The position numbers and the translations under genes are program-made. 11,331 nucleotides of DNA from Cytophagales bacterium (GTDB taxonomy: Bacteria > Bacteroidota > Bacteroidia > Cytophagales > Cyclobacteriaceae): NCBI GenBank assembly GCA_003504855.1, contig DNZD01000219.1, forward strand, positions 1-11,331, written 5' to 3'. Positions 1 to 5,911 of this stretch are shown piece by piece (position 1 is the stretch's first letter; every line of letters begins with the position of its first letter). Below the pieces are notes generated by a model. The model saw nothing but the letters and a program-made list of their open reading frames with translations. It did no database searches and was not told the origin of the DNA.

Positions 1-61
1 AAGGGAGTTGGTTCGGATGGCGCAACAGGTGCGGCCGGCTTCTCCTCGTTCGTTAATTCAA
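1..61 (-). CDS. Probable tau C-terminal extension of DnaX in the -1 frame (partial)
   Basis: After the A10 run, the -1 frame reads Lys-Lys-Ile-Glu-Leu-Thr-Asn-Glu-Glu-Lys and then a stretch rich in Pro, Ala, Glu and Val, open to the window edge at position 1. This matches in composition the zero-frame linker just before the run (PVAEPAEPAA) and is typical of the linker before the tau-specific domains that bind DnaB helicase and polymerase alpha. Only about 20 codons are visible and the end of the protein lies outside the window. It is read as a continuation of dnaX, not as an independent gene. Confidence 0.6.
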
Positions 62-1168
62 TTTTTTTTTTAATGCCGCCGGTTCGGCGGGTTCTGCGAC
101 GGGTGCTCCCTGAAATACGGATTTCAGATGGGCCATTTTCATCAGCGCCAACTCTACAGTCAGGCGCTGATTCTTGCTCATCTTATAGTTGATGTCGGCC
201 TGGTTGGCGATACTCAACCAGGAGAGGAGGAGCGAGTAGGGTGCCGCTTTGGACTGTTCTTCGTATTTCTTGCGGATGGTGTCTGGCACCTCCATTAGTT
301 GAATGGTGCGGACATCCTGGGCCACCATCAGGTTTCGCAGGTGCTCGCTCAGGCCAACGATAAAATTTTGCCCATCAAAACCTTTGCGCAAAATCTCATC
401 GAACAGCAGCAGGGGTGTGGTTGGATTTTGGGCAAGCAGTCCATCAACGACTTTGAAGTAATACTCATAGTCAAGAATGTGCAGGTTGTCGATCACATTC
501 TTGAAGGTGACTCCTTTGCCGGAGGAGAAGGTGACCATCAGGTCGAAAATGGAAAGGGCGTCGCGCAAAGCACCATCCGCTTTTTGTGCGATCAGGTGCA
601 GGGCAGCTTCTTCGGCCTTGATTTTTTCGCGGTCCGCGATTTTCTTCAACTGACGCGAGATGTCAGAAATCTGAATCCGGTTAAAATCGAAAATCTGGCA
701 CCGCGACAGGATGGTTGGAATCACCTTGTGCTTTTCGGTGGTGGCCAGAATAAAAATGGCGTAGGAAGGTGGTTCTTCCAGTGTTTTTAGGAATGCGTTG
801 AATGCGGCATTGGAAAGCATGTGCACCTCGTCGATGATATACACTTTGTACTTTCCATACTGCGGTGGGTAGCGTACCTGGTCAATGAGGTTTCGGATGT
901 CTTCCACCGAGTTGTTCGATGCGGCGTCCAGTTCGAAGATGTTGAGGGAATTGACTTCGGCCTTTTCTTCGAAGCCATTGATCATGCGGGCGACAATCCG
1001 GGCGCAGGTTGTTTTACCTACACCGCGTGGGCCACAGAACAGGAGTGCCTGGGCCAGCTTACTGTTGTCGATGGCATTCTTGAGGGTGGTGGTAATATGC
1101 TCCTGGCCCACCACTTCCTCGAAGCCGAGGGGGCGGTATTTGCGGGCAGAAACAACGAAATTATCCAT
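53..1168 (-). CDS. dnaX: DNA polymerase III subunit gamma/tau (zero-frame, gamma-like product)
   Basis: This is the clamp-loader ATPase of the replicative polymerase, which loads the sliding clamp in the cytoplasm. The 371 residues show the AAA+ core: SARKYRP near the start, Walker A GPRGVGKT at 46-53, Walker B IIDEVHML at 111-118, LEEPP at 130-134, and the SRC arginine-finger motif at 155-157. The usual four-cysteine zinc module after Walker A is absent and replaced by about nine polar residues, as I recall for other Bacteroidota DnaX. ATG at 1168 is chosen because MDNFVVSARKYRP is the normal family start. The zero frame ends in ALKKKLN and a stop right after a run of ten A, at about the length of a gamma form. 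The -1 frame continues as Pro/Ala/Glu-rich linker to the window edge, so a longer tau form probably exists. It is divergent from the glycosyltransferase gene. Identity is very sure; where the protein ends is not. Confidence 0.97.
   Translation of the reverse strand: MDNFVVSARKYRPLGFEEVVGQEHITTTLKNAIDNSKLAQALLFCGPRGVGKTTCARIVARMINGFEEKAEVNSLNIFELDAASNNSVEDIRNLIDQVRYPPQYGKYKVYIIDEVHMLSNAAFNAFLKTLEEPPSYAIFILATTEKHKVIPTILSRCQIFDFNRIQISDISRQLKKIADREKIKAEEAALHLIAQKADGALRDALSIFDLMVTFSSGKGVTFKNVIDNLHILDYEYYFKVVDGLLAQNPTTPLLLFDEILRKGFDGQNFIVGLSEHLRNLMVAQDVRTIQLMEVPDTIRKKYEEQSKAAPYSLLLSWLSIANQADINYKMSKNQRLTVELALMKMAHLKSVFQGAPVAEPAEPAALKKKLN
62..71 (-). other. A10 slippery run in dnaX (candidate frameshift or transcriptional slippage site)
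   Basis: On the coding strand the codons read TTA AAA AAA AAA TTG AAT TAA, so translation stops two codons after ten consecutive A. The run contains the -1 slippery heptamer A AAA AAA. Re-reading one A, or an RNA with one extra A, enters an open frame; one A fewer meets TGA at once. E. coli dnaX (ribosomal -1 frameshift) and Thermus dnaX (transcriptional slippage on an A run) are known precedents for making two products. Downstream there is only a weak possible stem (about 5 bp with a bulge, near positions 20-35). A homopolymer sequencing error would look the same. Confidence 0.6.
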
Positions 1169-1240
1169 CAGGCCGAAAGATAGTTTTTTGGGGCAAACGA
1201 AGCGCGGCGGGGGTGAAAATTGTCAGAAAAACTGATCGAT

Positions 1241-1269
1241 TTTTGGGCGGTATCGATTTGTTACTTTTG
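1241..1269 (+). promoter_or_regulatory. Candidate Bacteroidota-type promoter of the glycosyltransferase
   Basis: TACTTTTG at 1262-1269 is a perfect match to the Bacteroidota -7 element TAnnTTTG. TTTTG at 1241-1245 could be the -33 element; the 16-base spacing is slightly shorter than usual. Transcription would start around 1273-1276, almost at the GTG codon at 1276, giving a leaderless or nearly leaderless message. If real, it rules out the upstream GTG at 1213 as the start. Confidence 0.4.
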
Positions 1270-1275
1270 TCCACA

Positions 1276-2235
1276 GTGCAGCCTTATCCAAAATATTCCG
1301 TCGTGGTGCCGGTCTTCAACCGTCCGGATGAATTGGCAGAGTTGCTCCACAGCCTCACGCAGCAAACGATCATGGACTTTGAAGTCATTGTGGTAGAGGA
1401 TGGATCTGACATTTCATCAAAAGCGGTGTGTGATAAGTTTAGGAACCAGCTGGAACTGCACTATTACACCAAGGCCAACACCGGGCCTGGCCCAAGTCGG
1501 AATTTTGGTGTGGAGAAAGCCCGGGGAGAGTACGTTGTTTTTTTTGATTCGGATTGTATCCTTCCGCCAACCTACTTCGCTTGCGTAGAAACTTTCATGC
1601 AGGCGGCACCCGTTGACGCGTGGGGTGGACCGGATCGCGGTCATGAAAACTTCACACCCTTGCAACAAGCCATGGCCTATACCATGTCGTCCTGGCTTAC
1701 GACAGGTGGTATACGCGGTGGTAAGCCGGAGAATTTTCAGCCCCGCAGTTTTAATATGGGCATTCGCCGGTCAAAATCAGTGGAACTGGGTGGCTTTGCG
1801 TTTGATCGGCTCGCAGAAGACATTGAGCTCAGCATCCGCATGCGCAAAGCGGGGATGAAAGTTGTTCTGATCCCCGATGCTTTTGTTTATCATAAGCGGA
1901 GGACCGATTTGATTCAGTTCTTCCATCAGGTTTCCGGCTTTGGTCGCGGACGTGTTCGGGTGGGGAAGGTGCACGCCGGGTATGTGAAACTTACCCACTG
2001 GTTTCCATTTGTATTTATGGTTGGATTGGTTGCGATTCCCGTCCTGATATACTTCAGCTTGTTCTGGGGGACGCTATTGTTAATCTGGTATAAACTTTAT
2101 TCCATAGCTATTTTCGCTTCCGCTTGGAGGGCTACCGGTTCGGCCTGGGTAGCCTTGCTAAGTGTGCCATCCGCGGTGGTGCAGCTGTGCGGCTATGGCT
2201 GGGGATTTATTCTGGAGATGCTTGGTATTTCCTAA
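1276..2235 (+). CDS. Family 2 glycosyltransferase, membrane-anchored
   Basis: A GT-A fold inverting glycosyltransferase that probably transfers a sugar from a nucleotide-sugar donor at the inner face of the cytoplasmic membrane; donor and acceptor are unknown. Numbered from GTG 1276 (319 aa): YSVVVPVFNRPDEL near the start, EDGSD at 41-45, the metal-binding DSD at 91-93, SFNMGIRR at 158-165, and ED at 181-182 as the likely catalytic base. HKRRT and QVSGFGRGR follow, then about three hydrophobic segments between 243 and 315. An in-frame GTG at 1213 would add 21 residues, but the candidate promoter lies inside that extension and the family normally starts a few residues before the first strand, so 1276 is preferred. 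There is no clear Shine-Dalgarno site. The gene stands alone; its TAA overlaps the TAG of the opposing hydrolase gene. Family assignment is sure, substrate is not. Confidence 0.9.
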   Translation: MQPYPKYSVVVPVFNRPDELAELLHSLTQQTIMDFEVIVVEDGSDISSKAVCDKFRNQLELHYYTKANTGPGPSRNFGVEKARGEYVVFFDSDCILPPTYFACVETFMQAAPVDAWGGPDRGHENFTPLQQAMAYTMSSWLTTGGIRGGKPENFQPRSFNMGIRRSKSVELGGFAFDRLAEDIELSIRMRKAGMKVVLIPDAFVYHKRRTDLIQFFHQVSGFGRGRVRVGKVHAGYVKLTHWFPFVFMVGLVAIPVLIYFSLFWGTLLLIWYKLYSIAIFASAWRATGSAWVALLSVPSAVVQLCGYGWGFILEMLGIS

Positions 2236-2891
2236 ACCAGCGACAACAATACATCTTCCCTGACCTCATGTTTGCCCGGGAAGACAACCTTCTCAGGTGA
2301 GATACCAAGTTTTTGAGCCAATGCATCAAACTCGACCATTCGCGCTGGTGTGAGAAACGGATCCTGATCACCCACCACCAGGATGGTTTTCTTGTTTTGC
2401 AGGATTCTTCCGGCGGAAGAAAAATCGATGTCAGGTGGGAATAATCCAGCCCAGAGTATAAGCCGGTCAAAGTTTACGGTGCCTTCCGCTACCCACCGGC
2501 AGGCAGTGGCGCAACCTTGCGAAAATGCGAGTATGGTTACAGGTACATGTTCAAATCCTTTGAGTTCCTGATGAATCATCTCATTCAGGTAGGCGAGGTA
2601 GTTGAGGATGTCCATCTCCCGGTTTTCACGGGTCATCCAGGTGGCACCTACTTTATTGTCCTTGCGTCCGACATCGGTAAGTTCTGACAGGTAGAAACGC
2701 GAAAGTCCTTCAGGGGCAAGGAGAAAGGTGTGGTCATTTTCCAGCACCTGAAATTTGCGTAAAAAGTATTGAGCCAGTTGCCCATATCCATGCAGGAGTA
2801 TCCAGACCCTTCTGGTTTTTGCATTCAGGGTGCCAGCCCTAAAGTAGCGCGCCTGGAAATTGAAATGCAGTTCCCGTTGTTCGGAAGCCAT
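2232..2891 (-). CDS. Alpha/beta hydrolase, phospholipase/carboxylesterase type
   Basis: A small (219 aa) cytoplasmic serine hydrolase resembling the phospholipase/carboxylesterase and dienelactone hydrolase-like group. There is no signal peptide or membrane segment. Numbered from ATG 2891: the oxyanion-hole motif LLHGYGQ is at 32-38, the nucleophile is Ser124 in AFSQG (122-126), the acid is probably Asp177 in GDQD (174-177), and the base is His208 in GKHE, so the triad is complete. A TTG codon lies just before the ATG, but ATG is preferred because its first base is the last base of the upstream cdd stop (TGATG), a sign of translational coupling. With cdd it forms a two-gene unit, though a shared pathway is not obvious. 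The natural substrate (a short-chain ester, thioester or lysophospholipid) cannot be told from sequence. Confidence 0.88.
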   Translation of the reverse strand: MASEQRELHFNFQARYFRAGTLNAKTRRVWILLHGYGQLAQYFLRKFQVLENDHTFLLAPEGLSRFYLSELTDVGRKDNKVGATWMTRENREMDILNYLAYLNEMIHQELKGFEHVPVTILAFSQGCATACRWVAEGTVNFDRLILWAGLFPPDIDFSSAGRILQNKKTILVVGDQDPFLTPARMVEFDALAQKLGISPEKVVFPGKHEVREDVLLSLV

Positions 2892-3367
2892 CAATCGAGC
2901 AGGCTGGAAGAATCAAAGCTCATGGGAAGCAACACGGCTGCGGAGGCACAGGTGATCCATTGGTCCTGATCCAGCATGATAATTTGAATCGGACTTTTCT
3001 GTCGTTGTTCAAACTCCAGCATCACCTGCCGGCAGGCGCCGCAAGCGGTGGCATTCACCAGTTCCTTATGGTTTTTTTTATGTGCCACCACGGCAAGTTT
3101 GGTGATCTTCTTGCCGGGATGTTGTGTGGCAGCCGTGTATAGCGCAACGCGCTCCGCACACATGCACAATGGATATGATGCGTTTTCCTGATTGGCGCCC
3201 TGGATCAATGTACCATCATCCAGCAAAAGCGCGGCACCGACATGAAACCGCGAATAGGGGGCATAGGAAAGGTGGGTAGCATCTTTTGCTTTGTGCACCA
3301 GGTACTTGGATTCTGAATCCAGGTCGTCAAGGTGCTTCACAGAGGTTACATCTTTCATAAAAAACAT
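2891..3367 (-). CDS. cdd: Cytidine deaminase
   Basis: Zinc-dependent hydrolysis of cytidine and deoxycytidine to uridine and deoxyuridine in pyrimidine salvage, cytoplasmic. The 158 residues fit the short homotetrameric class. Visible motifs are the substrate loop YSRFHVGAAL (38-47), Asn59 and Glu61 in GANQEN for ribose contact, Cys70-Ala-Glu72 with catalytic Glu72, and Cys109 and Cys112 in ACGACRQ. The three zinc cysteines and the glutamate are all present. Ala108 replaces the proline of the usual PCGxCRQ motif, a mild variant. ATG at 3367 or ATG at 3358 could both start it. It is followed by the hydrolase gene with a one-base stop/start overlap and is divergent from the saccharopine dehydrogenase-like gene. 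Confidence 0.95.
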   Translation of the reverse strand: MFFMKDVTSVKHLDDLDSESKYLVHKAKDATHLSYAPYSRFHVGAALLLDDGTLIQGANQENASYPLCMCAERVALYTAATQHPGKKITKLAVVAHKKNHKELVNATACGACRQVMLEFEQRQKSPIQIIMLDQDQWITCASAAVLLPMSFDSSSLLD

Positions 3368-3377
3368 CGTGGGATAT

Positions 3378-3435
3378 GAAAGTTAAGGCATTCTGTTGAG
3401 AATGGAAAATCAATCCAAAAATCCCGATAACTTTC
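3378..3435. promoter_or_regulatory. Inverted repeat in the divergent cdd / saccharopine dehydrogenase intergenic region
   Basis: GAAAGTTA at 3378-3385 and TAACTTTC at 3428-3435 are exact 8-base inverted copies 42 bases apart, between two divergent genes. Read outward, each is TAACTTTC, one base off the Bacteroidota -7 consensus TAnnTTTG, and each lies shortly before its gene start (about 10-20 bases). They could be two back-to-back promoter elements or an operator. No -33 element at normal spacing was found for either. Confidence 0.3.
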
Positions 3436-3451
3436 GATAAAATTATACGAC

Positions 3452-4780
3452 ATGAACGCCATTCTGGTTTTGGGCGCGGGCCGGTCTTCTTCAGCATTGA
3501 TTCACCACCTGTTGAAGCAAGCTTCGCAGTTTCAATGGTCATTGACTGTTGGTGATGTGTCACCTGAGGCAGCGCAACAGCGCATCGGCGGAGCATCACA
3601 TGCCCGCGCCATTGCATTTGATATTCACCAACCTGAAGCGACGGAAATCATCCGTGCCCACGACGTTGTGGTTTCACTTATGCCGGCACACCTGCACATT
3701 CTCGTGGCCAGAATTTGTCTGCAGTTGGGTAAGCACCTCCTCACAGCATCCTATGTATCACCTGAAATGAAATTGCTCGATACAGAGGCCCGTAAGAAGA
3801 ATTTATTGTTTCTGAATGAATGTGGATTGGATCCGGGAATCGATCACATGAGCGCCATGCAGGTAATTGATCGCATCCGTCAGACAGGTGGGGACCTATA
3901 TTCATTTGAATCTTTTACAGGAGGACTGATCGCACCGGATACCGATCCGGAAAATCCGTGGCGCTATAAGTTTACCTGGAATCCACGCAATGTGGTCATG
4001 GCTGGTCAGGGCACCGCGCGATTTCTGCAGGAAGGTCAGTTCAAATATATTCCGTATCAACAGTTGTTCAGGCGGACAACACCCGTTTCCGTTCCGGGCT
4101 ACGGTGCCTATGAAGGTTATGCCAACCGGGATTCGTTGCAATACCGGGAGGTGTACGGACTGCAGTCAATCAAGACCATGTTGCGGGGCACCCTGCGCAA
4201 CGAAGGGTTCTGTGGGGCATGGGATATTTTTGTCCAGTTGGGATGTTGCGATGACAGCTATACCATGGAAGCAGTTTCTTCGATGACGCACCAGGATTTT
4301 ATCAATGCCTTTCTCGACTATCATCCGGAATGGAGTGTGGAAGAAAAGATTGCCCACCGGTTCAAGCTGGCGATTGACGGCCCGCAGCTCCGCAAATTGA
4401 ATTGGTCAGGTATGTTTGACGCCACCCCCGTGGGCCTCAAGACCGGCACACCGGCCCAGATTCTGGAGCATATTCTCAACAAGCGATGGAAACTGGATGC
4501 GCATGACCGCGACCTGATTGTCATGTGGCACCGCTTTCGTTATCGCCTCGATGGTAAGAACCGCGAGATACAAGCTTCACTCATTGCGACCGGTGAAGAT
4601 GGAACACAGACGGCGATGGCCAAGACGGTAGGCTGGCCATTGGCTATTGCTGCAGGCTTGCTGATGCATGGAAAGATTAAGGCCCGCGGCGTAACTATTC
4701 CGGTGACACCGGAGTTCTATGAACCGATCTTGTCGGAGTTAAAAAACCTGGGGATTGCGCTGAGCGAACAGGAGTATTAG
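3452..4780 (+). CDS. Saccharopine dehydrogenase-like protein (Lys9 type)
   Basis: A 442-aa NAD(P)-dependent oxidoreductase of the saccharopine dehydrogenase/reductase family. Known members interconvert saccharopine with glutamate and aminoadipate semialdehyde in lysine metabolism. The N-terminal Rossmann motif GAGRSS is at 8-13, VVSLMPAHLH is at 73-82, and SYVSPEM is at 100-106. The strong family signature NECGLDPGIDHM is at 122-133. The substrate-domain motifs WNPRN (176-180) and RGTLRNEGF (245-253) follow, and near 400 the chain returns to the Rossmann domain. Length matches the full family, with no sign of truncation. It is a single gene with its own start ATG, divergent from cdd. Its TAG overlaps the TAA of the opposing rnhA. 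In Bacteroidota a lysine-degradation role is likely, but no partner gene is in view, so pathway direction is inferred only. Confidence 0.9.
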   Translation: MNAILVLGAGRSSSALIHHLLKQASQFQWSLTVGDVSPEAAQQRIGGASHARAIAFDIHQPEATEIIRAHDVVVSLMPAHLHILVARICLQLGKHLLTASYVSPEMKLLDTEARKKNLLFLNECGLDPGIDHMSAMQVIDRIRQTGGDLYSFESFTGGLIAPDTDPENPWRYKFTWNPRNVVMAGQGTARFLQEGQFKYIPYQQLFRRTTPVSVPGYGAYEGYANRDSLQYREVYGLQSIKTMLRGTLRNEGFCGAWDIFVQLGCCDDSYTMEAVSSMTHQDFINAFLDYHPEWSVEEKIAHRFKLAIDGPQLRKLNWSGMFDATPVGLKTGTPAQILEHILNKRWKLDAHDRDLIVMWHRFRYRLDGKNREIQASLIATGEDGTQTAMAKTVGWPLAIAAGLLMHGKIKARGVTIPVTPEFYEPILSELKNLGIALSEQEY

Positions 4781-5241
4781 CCTTTGTTGCGAAGGCTTTC
4801 TTCATACCCCTCGTCAACCAGCAGATCAAAGTCCTGTGCGGCAGCTACGGCGAGTTGATCACATCGTTCATTCTGTGGATGTCCGGCATGACCTTTCACC
4901 CAAACAAATTCCGGGTGGAATTTTTTATGTAGAACGATGTAACGTTTCCATAAATCCGGATTGGCTTTTTTGGCGAAGTCCTTTTTTTCCCAACCCCACA
5001 GCCAACCTTGCCGGATTGCCTCCACCACATACTTTGAGTCGGAATAGATAGTAACGGGTATGCCGTGCTTCTTGATGGCCTCCAGTCCTGCGATGACAGC
5101 CATTAATTCCATGCGGTTATTGGTAGTGAGCCGATATCCCTGGCTGAGCTCTTTGTTGTGCCCCTGAAAGGAGAGGATGGTGCCATACCCACCCGGCCCC
5201 GGGTTGCCCTGGGCAGCACCGTCGGTGTACATCCGGATCAT
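4777..5241 (-). CDS. rnhA: Ribonuclease HI
   Basis: Cleaves the RNA strand of RNA-DNA hybrids in the cytoplasm, removing primers and R-loops. The 154 residues match E. coli RNase HI in length. Catalytic residues are all present: Asp7 (TDGA), Glu45 (MELMAV), Asp68 (SDSK) and Asp128 (ERCDQLA), plus His118 in VKGHAGHPQNE. The basic protrusion used for hybrid binding is kept (GWEKKDFAKK, 83-92). ATG at 5241 overlaps the TGA of the upstream MarC-family gene as ATGA, indicating translational coupling. The stop overlaps that of the saccharopine dehydrogenase-like gene tail to tail. Confidence 0.97.
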   Translation of the reverse strand: MIRMYTDGAAQGNPGPGGYGTILSFQGHNKELSQGYRLTTNNRMELMAVIAGLEAIKKHGIPVTIYSDSKYVVEAIRQGWLWGWEKKDFAKKANPDLWKRYIVLHKKFHPEFVWVKGHAGHPQNERCDQLAVAAAQDFDLLVDEGYEESLRNKG

Positions 5242-5813
5242 GACACGGTAAAGTTATTCTTTACAATTTTCACGGCGATGGCAAGCAGGATCACACCGAA
5301 TACCCGGCGTAGTACGGCGAAGCCCGGTTTACCGATCTTTCGTTCAAGCCAAGTACTGAGACGCAGGACGATGTAGACAATTATCAGGTTAAGGGTAATG
5401 CCGATAAGGATGTTAACCTCTTCATACACGGCGCGCAGTGAAAGAATAGTACTTAGTGTACCCGCCCCGGCGATAATAGGGAAGGCAAGTGGTACAATGG
5501 AACCTGTGCCTTTGGCGTCAGGGTCATCTTTGATCAAGGTAATGCCCAGGATCATTTCCATGGCAATGATAAAAATGATGATCGCACCAGCCAATGCGAA
5601 TGACGCCACATCCAGTCCGAACAAGTGGAGGATGAACTGCCCCAGATACAGAAAGCTGACCATGAGCACGGCTGAGATGATGGTGGCTGTTTCGGCATGT
5701 ATTCTTCCTTCACGCTGGCGAATCTGTATGATAACCGGGATAGCCCCCAGGATATCTATCACGGAAAAGAGAATCAGTGTAACAGAAAAAATCTCGGTAT
5801 AATTGAACTGCAT
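5238..5813 (-). CDS. MarC-family integral membrane protein
   Basis: A 191-aa polytopic inner-membrane protein of the MarC family (UPF0056), with about six hydrophobic segments. The start region EIFSVTLILFSVIDILGAIP carries the family's early Asp and Pro pattern, and PLAFPIIAGAGTLST (about 115-129 from the ATG) is the second repeat signature. The family's function is not established; the old link to multiple antibiotic resistance is not supported for MarC itself. A TTG at 5831 would add six residues, but ATG at 5813 is chosen because a perfect -7 promoter element lies between the two codons. The gene ends in an ATGA overlap with rnhA, so the two form a small operon. Family call is sure, role unknown. 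Confidence 0.92.
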   Translation of the reverse strand: MQFNYTEIFSVTLILFSVIDILGAIPVIIQIRQREGRIHAETATIISAVLMVSFLYLGQFILHLFGLDVASFALAGAIIIFIIAMEMILGITLIKDDPDAKGTGSIVPLAFPIIAGAGTLSTILSLRAVYEEVNILIGITLNLIIVYIVLRLSTWLERKIGKPGFAVLRRVFGVILLAIAVKIVKNNFTVS

Positions 5814-5818
5814 AGTTG

Positions 5819-5826
5819 CAAAGTTA
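5819..5826 (-). promoter_or_regulatory. Bacteroidota -7 promoter element upstream of the MarC gene
   Basis: On the minus strand TAACTTTG is a perfect TAnnTTTG match, ending six bases before ATG 5813. It implies a very short or absent leader and excludes the TTG start at 5831. A good -33 TTTG at 17-23 bases upstream is not visible, so support rests on one element. Confidence 0.35.
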
Positions 5827-5865
5827 GGCAAATTAGTTTCAGCGGCGTGACCGGATTACCATAAC

Positions 5866-5889
5866 AAAAAAGCCGGCTCCTGGCCGGCT
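5866..5889 (-). terminator. Rho-independent terminator after the porin gene
   Basis: On the minus strand a 7-bp perfect GC-rich stem, AGCCGGC with GCCGGCT (plus-strand arms 5871-5877 and 5883-5889), closes a 5-base loop and runs into six T (A tract 5866-5871). It lies about 22 bases past the porin stop at 5912, and closes the SulP-porin transcription unit before the MarC promoter region. Confidence 0.88.
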
Positions 5890-5911
5890 CTTCGTCTCAC
5901 TAAACCATTAA

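Noticed and set aside
299..790. Open frame of 163 codons on the plus strand inside dnaX
   Set aside because: Fully antisense to the conserved DnaX core; its translation shows no recognisable motif.
1213..1275. Longer N-terminus of the glycosyltransferase from GTG 1213
   Set aside because: Adds non-homologous residues and overlaps a perfect -7 promoter element; GTG 1276 fits better, though not proven.
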